The notes: generated from the letters alone by a model not told the origin. Positions 46,842-60,500 are shown, counted from the stretch's first letter. The stretch: 64,000 nt of DNA from Litoditis marina (GCA_964036275.1 OZ038433.1:49116605-49180604); one strand, 5' to 3'. Numbers and translations are program-made.

Positions 46842-47415
46842 CCCTTATATTTGTGTTTCGATGTTTTTTTGAGTTAATGACGTTCTCCCTCCCGTTCTCG
46901 AACGATTTTCGTCGAATATATACTTTACCAAGTATATCTTTTGATGGGCACCAGTATAATACCATTCTATGAACTCTTTTAGTATTTTCACTTTTTTTGG
47001 AATTTATTCCCACTCGAACATGCAGGTAGAGTTGGGCGCATAGCTTTTCTAGTGAAACATCCACTATTTAAGGCTTTGACACAATCTGTAGTTCAATCTA
47101 GCTACCCAACATAGATCGCTAGTTACAACTGTATAATAAATACAACTACAAGCTCAGCAGATGCTAGCAATATATGAGGTTTTCACCTGCCGCTTCTTGA
47201 AGATCAGTTCAGGCTGAAACGATTTATGTTTTTACATGTAGATTTACAGTTTGATGTGACTATTTATTGTTTATGCTGAGGTAACGTCGCTATATATATG
47301 GGTGTTGAAACAGTTGAGTGTGGTCTGAGTGAGCTTGGAAACATATTTGTGTACGGAATCGTAGATGGATTGTCTTTAGCAAGTGATGCTATGAGCTATA
47401 ACACCATCTGAGCTG

Positions 47416-47590
47416 AGTCCGTAAGCTGGAAAATTTTGGCACCATCATCCCATCCTGCGTCTCTCGCTCTTCTTCACTATTTCTTGCCTCTTACTTCGCG
47501 GCAGGTTGTAAGAGCAGAGAAATAGCGTGTTTTTGAGGAGACGTAGGAAGGGATGAAGGTGCCGAGATGTTCTAGCATACGTACTCTGAT
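47416..47590. mobile_element. Family B palindromic MITE, copy 3
   Basis: Contains CATCCTGCGTCTCTCGCTC, CGCGGCAGGTTGTAAGAGC and the right end GTTCTAGCATACGTACT. The left end is diverged. Confidence 0.8.
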
Positions 47591-47977
47591 GACAAATGCG
47601 ACTGTTTTGGGTTCCCTGCTCGCGGATAGATATTTCGTGTTGCGACCAAACTAAAACATAATATGTTGCAGTTTATTTGTAATTCAATATTATATTCGTG
47701 AAATCAAACTACAACAATTTGTTCACACATAAAAACCTCTCCATTTCCTGAAACTGTTGACAAACGTGACTCAAGCCGGCTAGGGAAGCAAACTACAGCA
47801 CATAGCTGTGAGATCAAACTACAACTTCCATTTGTACACGCCTAGAAATGTATGACAAACTATAGTCTATTTAGTTCCGAACTGGACTCCGTTTACTGTA
47901 TGAAAATAGGGGCGGAGCTTATGACTTGGCAACTTTTCAAACATTCTGGATAATGATTCTGTGTTTTCAAAATAACA

Positions 47978-48057
47978 GCAGCTTAGGGGATCGAACCTAC
48001 GAGTATGGACAGCCACCTGGCCGGAACCAGCGCCTTAGACCACTCGGCCATTCGGAC
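47978..48057 (-). tRNA. tRNA-Leu/Ser-like pseudogene
   Basis: The minus strand reads GTCCGAATGGCCGAGTGGTC, then TAAGGCGCTGG, a long-variable-arm-like stretch and GGTTCGATCCCC. The A and B boxes of a class II tRNA are clear. The anticodon stem pairs only as CTGG/CCAG with a 6-base loop and the T stem and acceptor pair poorly, so it is probably a pseudogene or SINE head. Confidence 0.4.
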
Positions 48058-48510
48058 TCATTAGGAGCGCGGAGGGGGAACGGCCCATATACGGCGATCC
48101 ACAAATTTCAGTGTGTGCAAAATTTTATCGAATTTCTTAATGAAAATTCAAGTGAACTTGACATTTGGGATTAGCAAAGAACATAATCTCTCATACAATC
48201 TGGAAAAGATACCATAACTAAGGAATAATTGTATACGTAGGTTGAACTTTTATTTGGCTGTTGGAAAGATTATTGATTGTGGCCTGATCTGGCAAAATGC
48301 CCAGTCGGCGCCCTGCACACGCAACGCGAGGGGTGCCAGGGATGCAACACTCTTGATGGATACGAGTCCAGTTGGGAACTAAACAGACTATACTTCCGAT
48401 GACTCGCAATAGGACTCGCAATATTCCTGGGAAATTTAAAACAACGCACATTTGGGATATCAACTGCAACTACCATCCGCACACCCCTACAAATGCCTCA
48501 ATTCGTTGAA

Positions 48511-48700
48511 ACTAATGACAACTTCCGGTGACTTGCCCGCCATCTGATATTCAGTTTCAGGATTCAAACTATAACATTAATCTGTGGGATCAAGTTACAA
48601 CACGAATGAATCTTGTCACCCCCTTCAAATCGTTTGATTTTCTAGAACTAATGACAAACACTTCCGGTGACTTGCCCGCGATAAGATATTCCGTGTTGGG
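48511..48700 (+). repeat. Duplicated ACTTCCGGTGACTTGCCCGC segment
   Basis: About 55 bp at 48511-48565 recur at 48647-48700 with small changes (GATATTCAGTTTCAGGATTC against GATATTCCGTGTTGGGAATTC). A third, weaker relative is at 47585-47650. Confidence 0.7.
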
Positions 48701-48804
48701 AATTCTCAACTGTGCTGGCGCAGTGCAAATACGGCTGCCTGTAATGAGAAGAAGTTAGTGGGACGGAGCGACTGAACAAACTCACGGTGTACTGTACGAC
48801 ACTC

Positions 48805-49170
48805 ACTCACGTTTCATGTTGGCAGCAAACGGTGTTACGTGAAACGTGTAATTATAAACAGTTAAACGTGTACAACTAGTGAAAACAGTCGCACGTGTGA
48901 TGAGTAATGATTGACTGGGTGTACTACTAGGTTGCAGTTTTACGTGAAACGTGTACTGATAAACTGTTTCACACACAGCTAATGAGTGACATGCAGTGTC
49001 ACGTGGAATGTGTAGTGATATACTTTGGGTTTACGTGTAGTGATAGTAAAGTGCGGCATCAAGTAAAACGTGTAATGACAAACTGTTTCACGTGTACGGA
49101 AGACGAAGTGTGAATACTGTGCATAATTTCACGTGAACTGCTAGTAACATGCGGTGTCACGTGAAACCTG
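48805..49170. repeat. CACGTG-rich irregular repeat
   Basis: Imperfect units of the form TTCACGTGAAACGTGTAATGATAAACTG recur about every 40-60 bases, giving at least five CACGTG palindromes plus ACGTGAAACGTG variants. It could be a decayed repeat or a cluster of E-box-type sites; no promoter-proximal gene is visible. Confidence 0.6.
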
Positions 49171-49370
49171 TGATTTAGAGGGAGATTCCCTCGCACAATT
49201 ATTATCTGCAGTTTCGTAAAAACGTGTGATCCACTATCAACTCATCACCATTCAAGATGTCTCAGATCACGTCAAATCGTTTCGATTCCGTGTTCCTTCA
49301 CTGACCCTTAGATATTTTTGTCTCTGCACACTCTTTAATTTGTCCACCACGAATGTTACGAATTATACTC

Positions 49371-49564
<194 letters not shown>

Positions 49565-49729
49565 AAATTTGGAAAACGCGCAGAATAGCGTTCACCTTAT
49601 TACTGTGGTTGTAAGAATAGTGACTGGTTTTACATCACCGAATTTGCAACATTTGTGTTGGCGCCCTTCCAATTTTTGATTTCAAATCAAACTACTCCAA
49701 TTAAATCCACTCGAAAAATAAGAACCTAG

Positions 49730-49881
49730 TGAAAGAATGTGGTCGTAACCTGCTGGAAACCCTTTACAAGAACATCGGGGTATATGACGATGCATTGCAA
49801 CATTCGGATGATTTAGATTTCATAACCAGTGTGAAAACATCCCTATACAGAAATTGCGCTCTGAATAAAACTGCTATCCAA
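49730..49881 (+). CDS. Candidate orphan exon
   Basis: After AACCTAG the frame (phase 1 entry) runs KECGRNLLETLYKNIGVYDD and on to NCALNKTAIQ, ending at a GTAAAA donor in phase 0. Amino-acid composition is protein-like. No neighbouring exon in matching phase was found and the family is not recognised. It may be a fragment of a lost gene. Confidence 0.3.
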
Positions 49882-52740
49882 GTAAAATTAAACCTTTGCT
49901 TCACTTTGTGAACGTTACGTTTCTGAATCTTGGTATGCTTCACGTTTGCGTGAATGCTCAATTAATCATGTCTGATGAATTTTAATGGGATTGAGACTAA
50001 ACGTACCACGTTTTTATACTCTTTCTCTTTCTTATTCTCCTAGTCTGTATTACTTTTTCTGAGCTTATTCTTAATTTCTGTGCTTACCACGATGCACGTG
50101 ATCTTATATTTGTATCACGTTTTGAAACAGCACTATTCCACTTTTTTCACCAGTGGTAATTTTCACGTTTCACGTGACAATGAATTTCACTGGCAAATTT
50201 CACTGGTACACCCACCTGATGAAACTGGCTGGTTGAGTCAGTTGAACAGTGTTTGCGTAAATTCGCTCCATAAATTCGGAATGGTTTTCGGAATGAGGAT
50301 AGCAACGAAACGTGTCTTGGCAAACAATGAGTGTCCCCACGAAAATTAGACAAAACTCGCTGAAACATTGAAACGCTCAAGATTTACGGAAATGTCATGT
50401 AGAAACAAATAAATAGAAAATGATGAAACCTTTGTTGTAGTTTGATCTCGGGCATTTACGTGTTTCACGAATTTCATCCGAACCTAGCCTGATATAGAAT
50501 ACTCATACGCCTAAAAGATTCCACCCAAAAGTTTCATGTGCAGTTTTTCAACAAAATGGAGATTATGATGTATTTCACCCGTTCAACGTGAGTGAGACAA
50601 CGAGCCAGTTCGTGTTTGTTGTTGTTCAAATCTAAAGTTACATCTTGGCGTTTGTGACGAATATTAAAATGTCGGAGATCACCTCTCCCCATATAGATGA
50701 TGTCTCAGAACCTATTAGAAGGAAATTTGACAAGAAAACAGTTTCCGAAGCATTTCTCCTCATGCAAAGTACCGCAATGTAAAGATATTTCATTTATTTT
50801 ACATTACCAGTTTTTCGACCACTGACATAACGACTTTTCACCAGCGAGCAATTTCAAGTCATTTCCTGTGAATAAATCAAGTAGTGCTCTTTCAATTGAG
50901 TACTGGCTAGCAAATTGAAGCACGCTTGATGAACGTTCTTTTATTAGAGCGCGTTTCTACTGAACATACTAATTTGATGAGACGTATGACCATACCGGCG
51001 AAATGAGCTGCTTCTGAATACGTGATAGAATGATAGAATACATTCATTGATGGTTCAGTTCGAGTACTTGGCTAAAAAAGTATAAGTCACATATAGCCAA
51101 AAAGTAACGTCTTGTGAAACTTGATAAGATACAAAGATGAAAGGTGTGAGAAAGTGAGAGCAAATCCATATACTTTGCAAAAATAGTCTTTTGTTTATTA
51201 CATACAAAAACCGTTCATTCTCGACCAAGGAAATACAAAATTAAATGAAAAATAAATCTGAACTGACAACCAACGAGATCAAACTACATACACAGCGAGA
51301 TTTGGTAAACACTGACTTGCCTCGGAAAGAGCGAATCCTATTTATTCGTTCCAGCTAGTATGGAATATGTCTAAACTGAACATTTAGTTTCTGGACAATT
51401 TTTTTTTACAATTGTGCGGCTGAATGTTTCAGCTCAGCACATACATGAACATGGAGATACACAAATCATTTGCTATATTTAAACCATCAATATTGTCAAA
51501 GACGGACATATGGTGTACGAAAACATAACGTAAATTACTGAACCGTAAATTCAGTTGACCGAATACTTTATGTTCAGTGCTAAACAAAACTTTCAAATGC
51601 TAATATATCTCTCATTGCAGAATAAAGTAAAGCGAAATGTATAATATAGAGGTCGATCAAGGAAAGAACCCCACTGATCTTCAGTTGAAATTTGCCATTT
51701 CAGCTTTTCAGAGGCAGTGTCTACAGATCAAACCGCCACTTAACTAAGGCCACCCTTTCATGGCTTTTGGCTTTTGATTCGCAACTGAGTAGTATGCACA
51801 TTCGTTCTATAAATGAAATTTAGTTCAGGATTTGTCAATCCACGGTTGAAATCCAGATAATACTCATTCTAAAAGATTGTTATCCATCGAGAGAAGTTGA
51901 AAATGATTTCAATTATAGCGAAACCCGTCTCTCTAATTGTCTCTGCTTGTATCTACCAGTCAAAACGTTTCGAATAAACTATGTGTTGTTCTTTGTGTGC
52001 TCAGGTAAACACTGTTCTCTTTTGTTGTTAGCAGTACTTATTGGCACCATCCAAGCGTCTCCATTACAAAAGCTATCACATAAACGAAATAAAAAATAAC
52101 CCTTCCATCTGATCATAGTAGCTACTAGCTCTATAATCCAAAGCAAGTACAAAAACTACATTTTGGTCGATCGCGAACGTCTTTGTCATGTGCTTTTTAG
52201 ATTAGAGTATTGAAATGAAGAGTTTGACTAACTTATTGATAGCATTGGAGCAAATTCTCAATGTTCCGTGATACCTTTTTCGGTATTCTTGGTAATGTGT
52301 GCACGAAAGGAATGATTTATTCTTCTTTTCCATTTTTCCCAGTGTTTCAAATTAATTTTCAGTGTTCTTTGATACCGGTTTTTATAGCCGATGATGTATG
52401 GAGAGTATGATTTACTCTTCATTTTTGTTCCTTTACGCTCTCAAACTCATTTTTATTGTTCTATGATACCACCCATTTTTTGTCGTCCCAAGACCATTAT
52501 CCCGGTTACCGTAGTCCCTGTTCAACGTCGTTTGAAGACGATTTGAATGATTCTCGTCGCTCTGTCTACTGGTTTGTTCATCGTTTTTTCTGTGTCAATT
52601 CGTGAGTGACGAGCAATTCGCACAACTGTGGGATAGCAATGCACCTTCTATTTACCACACGATCACATTCATGTAAAAGTGGGCTGTTGAACCGAGACAA
52701 CCGGCCATTATCAAAGTGGGCGAGGACGCGCCGCAATTCA

Positions 52741-53008
52741 TCTCAGTCTTTCACACAACATATATAACTAGCTGCGGGGCAGGAAACGTATTCTACCTCA
52801 TCTGAGTATTTCACCCATTCTATATATGGATGGCTCGCAGGAAACGTAGCTTCATTTAATATTTCCCAGTCTTTCACACAACAAATATATGTATCTGCCA
52901 AGGAACGTGTTCAACTCCTCTAAGTCGTTCACACACACAATATATAAAACTAGCTGGCAGGAAGCCTATTTCTACTCATCTGATATTTCACACAACATAA
53001 TATAACAG
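52741..53008 (+). repeat. Diverged 60-bp tandem repeat, 4.5 units
   Basis: Units start TCTCAGTCTTTCACACAACA at 52741, 52801, 52862, 52919 and 52979, each with an ATATATA block and CTGGCAGGAAACGT. Divergence between units is high, so the array is old. Confidence 0.8.
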
Positions 53009-54602
53009 GATCAGCTCTGTTGATGTATCCCAAAAAAAGTATGATATGGTAATGAGACGTGGTATACTCGTATACTGCCGGAACCAATAGTGAAAAGTTC
53101 GGTAACGTGAAACTCAACAGCAAACCAATGTGTGCTACAGCAAAAACTCATTATTTTGTGTCTGTCATTTGTAGAATATTGGTAGTGAGATTGAAAATAC
53201 TTCGGTACAAGCACCGAACACAATCACATGAAATATGAACCTGTTCTCTATTCCTCAAAAGTTTTTATGAGACCTACTCAGCTACAAATAATCTTCGAAA
53301 GCTACTTGTTCACTACTCGGTTGATGAAGTTTCACCTTTTTTTTGTGAATACAAGTGTGAAATTTCAACGTTGATGAAATGTTTATCTAAGCACTTTGCC
53401 AGTGGATATGTTCACACGTTTCTCGTTTCACGTGCTGATGCGTGTGAATGCCCGTCTATGAAGTCCTTTATCGTCTTCTCAACCAAAGTTTTTCTGCTCT
53501 ACTGTGTGAGAATAGTCGTTTCTCTGCATGTTCGCGCATTCGATTAAGGCAGAACTTGAAAGAAGGCGCCCTCCTCGCTTCCCACAACTACCTCATGCGA
53601 ATGCTAATCGACGCAAACTGCCGGTAATCGAGCACCAACTTCACCTAACTCAACCTCTTTTGTATCGCCGCTGAAACATTTAGATGAACATGAGCATTGC
53701 GTACTGCTAGTTTCAAAACGTTAGTTGGTAGGTATGAAGTTTTGTTATATGATATATTTTTACAAATTCAAATCACACCTGAATTAATCGAAATTTGCAT
53801 TTTTCTTGCAAACGTTTGTTTGTTAATACTTTCCAAGTCTCCATCAGTCCTTATAGCCAGCGTAAAACACTAGACTGCGCTTCCCCGCACAACTGTCTCC
53901 ACTTCTTCGCTGTATTCCATGCAGTTTGTTTGTGCAGTCAAATGTTTCACTAGCAGCCCCTCCTGCATTCATACCTGTATTGGTATTGTGTTCAAATGTC
54001 TTGGGAACCTAATCGCCAAAAGTCATGTTGCCCATTGTTCCACAACCCCAATATGACTCAAACAGGCCGGGTTCTCGTTCGAATTCGCTTGAATTACTTG
54101 CATTCACGAAGTCCCGGAAACAATGGATTTTGAATGAGAAAGTATAATCATGAACAAGTTTTGAGAAAAAAGCTATGTGAACACACCCAAACTAGTAAAC
54201 TTGTATTTTGATAATATAGAATGCGTTTTCTCCGGTTTTGTAGTAAGCCAGCGATGTTTTAGAAAGTTTTCATTTCTGATACTGAACTTTTTACGGAAAT
54301 TTACGACTTACTTCAGTATAACACGTATCAATGAATTTAAAAATATTCAGGCTTCTCTGTAATTTTCAGGAACATTTAAACAAAACAAGGTACCTTACCA
54401 ATTAGCTTCCTACATAGTAATTTAAAATGTTTGTTTTTCATGTACGATTTTAAGTGAAAACGCACTTCAATTCTCTATATCGTCTTCTATAGAATGGATA
54501 GAAAACTTTCTGATTTCCTGTTACAATCAAGGTTTGAAAACACGTCCTGCAAAGCTGGAGTTTAGATATCTCAAGAAAGTTCGATTGTGTACTGTAGGAG
54601 GC

Positions 54603-54794
54603 TCAGTAGGAACGAAAAAGACTATGTATACGTAATGAGTCTATTCTCGCTACGGTAGTGTAGACTGGTTGAGGCAGCTCATACTTGGGAGTGAACTGGC
54701 CAATGGGAGGTGGCTCCGCCTCCTCGATGGGCGGGCAGTTAGACGACAGCGAGGGAGCGGGGGAATCGAGAGGGCGCAGACACTGACAGCCCAT
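54603..54794 (-). CDS. Candidate first exon with N-myristoylation motif
   Basis: The minus-strand frame starts MGCQCLRPLDSPAPSLSSNC, continues through IEEAEPPPIGQF and YELPQPVYTT, and is open to a stop near 54603. MGCxC is the classic start of a dually myristoylated and palmitoylated membrane-tethered protein. The stretch is GC-rich compared with its surroundings. A GTATAC donor at about 54632 could end the exon; TTTGCAG followed by DVFSNLDCNRKSE and a stop (near 54551-54490, minus) is a possible next exon, but the phases do not agree with that donor. A GA/CT tract lies 100-170 bases upstream. No family is recognised. Confidence 0.4.
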   Translation of the reverse strand: MGCQCLRPLDSPAPSLSSNCPPIEEAEPPPIGQFTPKYELPQPVYTTVARIDSLRIHSLFRSY

Positions 54795-54890
54795 GAAGAA
54801 GATACTCTCCAGATGGGGGCATAGTCACTTCTACGCATCACTTTGTCGCCTCGTCTACTGTAGTTCCAGCACTCTGCTAGCTTATCCGGT

Positions 54891-54905
54891 CTCTCTCTCT
54901 CTCTT

Positions 54906-54962
<57 letters not shown>
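54891..54962 (+). repeat. CT microsatellite
   Basis: A near-pure (CT)n tract. Related GA/CT-rich tracts occur at 57072-57220, 57536-57600 and 60692-60765. Confidence 0.95.
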
Positions 54963-54967
<5 letters not shown>

Positions 54968-55982
54968 CCTTCGTTCTCTCTCATCCTCTATTTTTCTATC
55001 TATCTTCATCTCTCTATATGTCTCTCTATCCGTTTCTTTGTTTCTCTCATCATTTTTTCTATGTTACCATGTTTATAAGTAGAAACTCGAAGTTACTTCG
55101 AAGTCTCTCCAGTAATTTAATGTCTCATCCAAATGTTTTTCACAGTTTTGTTAAGCTCCCGCCTCCCTTTGTTTTGATTTGGTCTTCCATATTGTTCCAG
55201 TTGTATCATGTTTCAACTGCCATCACTTTATCAGTTACCAAATGCTGCGTCTGTCGGGAATTGTTCAACAAAAGAATTCGCTTACTCAACCAATCGATCG
55301 TCTAAATGTTTCACGGAGTTAACATCAGCATGCACTTCTTCTTTTCGACCCAACTAACGCGTAGGCTACTAAGAATTTGAAAAGACAGCTATCTGGCCGT
55401 CTGGGTACAGTAGCTGAACAGATATAAATAAATGTTATGCTACGTAGAAGTGATCTCATTACGTCAATCACTGAGGAAGTCGCCCATATTAACTAATATG
55501 AGCCTGGATCGTTCACCCTGCTAGAAACGTATATTTGCTCGCTTGTATTCAAAACAGTTGAGCACTCTTAGTTCACTGGAATGTTTCATAGAGAAAGCGT
55601 CTTGATGGTTCGCTGACAATACTTGTGTTCTCATAACATCACTCCCCCTCTTCGCTTCGCTCAATAACATTTCATTCTCTTCTATATACTTTATGTCATC
55701 AGTCGGCACTTACAGTTTTCTAGTTCTATACTGTTACTCTCAACTATACTGCTATATATTCATGCTTGTAAATGATAAAAACATAACAAATAGATAACCA
55801 AAATCATCAGATACAATTTTTCAAACGATGTTATCGTAGGTGGGAAACTCACTACAGAGTGTTAGTGGTCAGAACAACCACATTTCAACGTTGTATGAGT
55901 TTTCAGACTAAGATCTTGTTAGACGTACTTTGTTGAAACAATGAGAACCAGTAATATCATCGGCTTACGGAATTAGTACAAA

Positions 55983-56111
55983 TATACTAGAAGTAAATTG
56001 AATAGTCACGTAAAGTTAACATTCTAATAAGGAATCGTGCACTTTTTTCACGTTTCCAAGTTCTGCTGGGTTTACTATGTTTCACGTGACTGTACAATTG
56101 TCTGATAGTAT
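55983..56111. mobile_element. Family A MITE, copy 9
   Basis: Starts TATACTAGAAGTAAATTGAA, has TTCACGTGACTGTACAATTG, and ends CTGATAGTA. It lies about 450 bases upstream of the RNF220-like start codon. Confidence 0.8.
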
Positions 56112-56561
56112 TACTGAACGTAAGCTAGCTGAACAGGCGTAACTTTATCCTTGAGATAATTTTATAGAGGATAGTAAAACGCCATTAATAATATTCAATT
56201 CATCTCAATATTCGCATGCAACGTGCATTTTATGTTCACCACTAGTAAGGGCAGCGGATTCACACCCTCGACAAGTGATTTGAGCTTTAATAGCCAACCA
56301 ATAACGATCCACATAACTATCTGATACCTTGCATATTACGTACACAACCATTTCCAAATACACTTGATGTAGGTGAGTTTTTCACGTAGAACATTAATAT
56401 CCGTCAGAAAATGAGAATATTAGCATATTATTAGCATTCTTTCGTGTACTTTCGAATATTGTTCCGTTATGGTTTGCTTGTTGTACATTAATAACCAAAC
56501 ACTACTGTTATTCTGCCTAATTGTAAGAAACCTTTCAATTTACCTCAGTTGAATGATTCAG

Positions 56562-57550
56562 ATGGAGGCCGATAAAGCTCGTCATCCCGTGTTCCCCTTC
56601 CCGTTCTGTGTACCGTCGTCTTCCCCTTCAAACGTCTTCCCCCAACTTCCCATGTTCAACGCCGGTACGTTTTCATTAAAAATGAAATCTTAGTACGTAA
56701 TAACTGTCGCAAAGTACCCAAGGTCAGAATACAATGACGCTAACCAAGCTATAACTGGAAAAAAGTTTCGAAATAAAGTTTTGGGATGCGTTCGGTAAGG
56801 AACATCCATTTTGCGTAAAGCAAGCTTGGACTCCAGTACTGTTCTGAGTTTCAACGCTGGGGATTCTTGTGTACCTTAGGGTAACTAAAAGTTAAAGTAA
56901 CCTTAACGTTACTCAAAGTAACTGTATCACAATAAGTATTGATACGAACAGAAAATTTCTTGAATATGTCTTAACTCTCTATTTCAGGTATACAACAGAT
57001 GTACGCCAACTTTCTGCAACAACAGTTCATGCAGATGGCTCAGCAGAGTCCCTCGAGTATTGGACAAGGTTGGAGAGAGAGAGAGAGAGAGAAAGAGAGA
57101 AAGAGAGAGAGAGAGAAAGAGGGAGAGAGGGGGGGAGAGATAATGTGAGAAAAAGAAAGAAAAAAGAAGAAATAAAGAGAAAGGAGAGAAGGAAAAGAGG
57201 GGGGGGGGGGTTGAGACAAAATGAATTGTGAGAAGAAACAGCTGAGATCTCGTCGATAGAAGTTCGCCGTCAGTGTCAAACGTTTCTAGATTGGTTTTCT
57301 AAACTTATTGGTTTTTTTTTAATTTCAGATTTGTCACCTAGCGTCTCGGATCGCGCATCATCTCGGGGGGAATCGCCAGCATCTAAGAGTGAGTTGAGAT
57401 TAAGATTGTTCCTGGTGCGCAGTCAAAGGAATCACCCATACTATTAAGGCAGTAACCAAGTGATGAACTCTCTTCTGATATCATCCCGTTGAAAATAGAA
57501 TATAGAGAGTTTCGAGATTTACACTTTTTCCGTACCCTCCCTCTCCCTCA

Positions 57551-57593
<43 letters not shown>

Positions 57594-60500
57594 TCTTCTC
57601 TTAACGTTTTCTCTAGTCATCGTGCATGACACATCCCGACAGCTACTTTATTGTCATTATGCCACCCCAGCTCGCAAATGTCAAGCATCCCGGCACTGAT
57701 ACTTTGCCAACTTAATATAGTCTGCACAAATAGATGCATACAAACATTTCGATGAAATTACCAAGTTACCACTTTTTAATGGTTTTTTCACGCCAATAAT
57801 CGTAATGGAAATGATTGAGAATAGAACAGAATTGCAGAGTGTAAATTGAATCGAGTGTGAGTTGAAAAAGCATCCAAATTTTGTCTGTTGCCAAGTTGAA
57901 ACGTGGACTTGAGTTAATATCTACGAAGTTCCCAACATAGTTCATCACAGCTGTCATTTGAATGTTTCATGGGGAGCAGTGCGCCTTTTTTCCGCTCCCA
58001 GCCGACAAAAACGCGCGGTTCAGCCGGTTCTTCGCAACACTTTCAAAGGAATTTCGAACTACCGAATGGTGGGAAAGTAACTATTAGTGGAACTAATGAT
58101 CGACACAACACTTGAGTGCTATTAGGCTTAAACATTCACTTACCTTACTGTATTATCTTAACGGGTTTTTCCCATTGAGCACGGTACACTTTAGAATACT
58201 ACAGTTTCTAATGCTCCTTTTCAATCAAGCACGTGGGATTTCGGAGAGCGAAAACGTGTAATGTACGTGTAGTAGAGTTCTCGTCCAACTCACTCAAGGT
58301 TACCGGAAAACGTAGAGAACAACCTCAAACCAACATCTGAAACACAAAAAATATCAGAAAATTTACTCCAATTTCTGTAAATCTTATTATGATTAACGTG
58401 ATCTATGTGTGATACTTAGTGTGCAGAATCTAATTTGCAGATTTCAGTAAATTTAAGCAAAACAGATGGTCACGTCGCGCAGTCTCACGTTTTACAGTTA
58501 TAATATGAGTGTTTCACGCAACTAAGCATTTAACTAGCAGTGTGGATCGTACAGTTTTGGTTGTCTCCGGTAGAACGAGTTTGTGGGTAGATATGGGGGG
58601 AAGGATACTGTAGGGTGATTAGGGCCTGTTTAGAGAGCGTGTTCAGTGCGAGGTCGAACCATCTTTTCTTGTCGAATTTATGACGCGCGACCGGAAGTCA
58701 GACGGAACGGAGCGCGTGCCCACAGACTGCATGACGCCTACTGTTCCCGTCTTAGCACGTGGGGGTGAAACATTTGAGTGAACCAAAGTGTGTGATGAAG
58801 TACCCTAGTCCCAGAAATGTTTGACAGTAACGGAATTTTTTGTTTGTAAACTATGAAGAACTTCAAAATCATGTCGTAGCTCACTGTTTCTGATCTTGTA
58901 TTTAACAGTCGAAACTATGGTATCTACTGTTCTATTCAACTGCAATTCGAGTTTTCCCACTTCAACTATGATACGAGCGTACAATCTACTATTCAAATCC
59001 ACTTTCTTGTGTGTTTCGGTTAAGTAGCACGAGTGTGCGTGACCCCATAACAACGGTTCGCTGAACAGTTTTAGGGCCTGGGATCAGGCGAGTTCCCATC
59101 ACTACTAATAAAGCAGCCAGTCCACACAATGGGCTGGCGAGGAGACTCGGGCGCCCAGTTCCGAATTGTTCCAGCGAACATCACCCGAATGTTTTGGGAA
59201 CACTGTATATTGGGAGCTGAAGAGGAAAATTAGTAGATTATCTATACTAAGTTGCTAAAATAATTTAACTCCCGTTTTCTTGGAGAACGAATAGTTACAC
59301 GACTTACCAGTTCTTCGCTAATGAGCACATGTTTTTCACGTGCAAATTGCATAATGTGTATTCGCACAGATATGAAGTTCTAATTAAAAATGAGAATTGG
59401 GAGAGGAAAATAACTATAATTTGGATTTTCACGCTGATTGTTCTTGTCTATCTTAAAGTCAGTTGAGTGTTTCCGCTTCCGACCCAACTGGGTCAACAGC
59501 CGTCATTTTGCTACCTAGTTCGAATGAATTGCAGCGTATTGACAGAACTCAAGCGGAAATTTCGCGCCATCCAGCCGTTTTCGAATGAATATGATACGGT
59601 AGAATGAAAAAATCTTAGATAACAGATGAAACTCAGTTATTACCATCCAACCAATGATGACGTATTATAGCACACGTTTCGTGACTTGATCATAAATAAG
59701 GCGTTCATTGTCGTTCTCGTAGTTGATGGTTTTGACGCGTGAACATAAAAAATAATGACAATTTTGATAGTAGTTCCTATGATCGAGCGAAGTGTACTAT
59801 CCTTTATACGTATATAAAATAGTAGTAAAACATTCAGCTGCGATATTTACCAGCGTTTTGCGTGATTTCCAGTATTTCACGCAGTAAAGTGTAAATTTTG
59901 TGTTTTGTTGCGCAAACGTGCTTAATTCTGATAATTGATATCAATTTGCGCTTTTTCTATATTTTCGCCCTATTACATCCCTCAACTGTTGTTGTGTCTA
60001 GTTCACACAAGCGTTTCACACCTTATTCTTAGAGGTCATCTCTCAATGGGCTTGTCATTTCTGACTCTTTTGTTAATCTCTCTATGCCTATATCTATTAC
60101 AAGTGTTGTTCTCATACTACACCTGGCCCGTTTGAAACAAAAGACTGCCCCAGCTGCCTTCTTACGCAACCTTCCACTAAGTTAGGGCGTTTGGAAAAGA
60201 AAACAGAATCTTCATAAAATATTGAAGTGGTCTTAAACTTGAACGTGATTTTTTCGTACAGTTATAAGTATAGAACACTATATCCATTAAAACTATAAAA
60301 ACTTTCACTAACTTCATCTACATTATTCCCCAACCACTGTTCAAATTCAGAACTACGTGTTTGTTAGGTTCTAGTTTACTGCCTGATGAGCAACTAACCT
60401 ATACGATCCCTAGAAAAACAAGCACCACGAACGTCGTTCAAAGGAAAGCGGCCTCTTTTTGCGAGTTAACTAAGGTCATAGAAGATTGCCGGTATGAATA

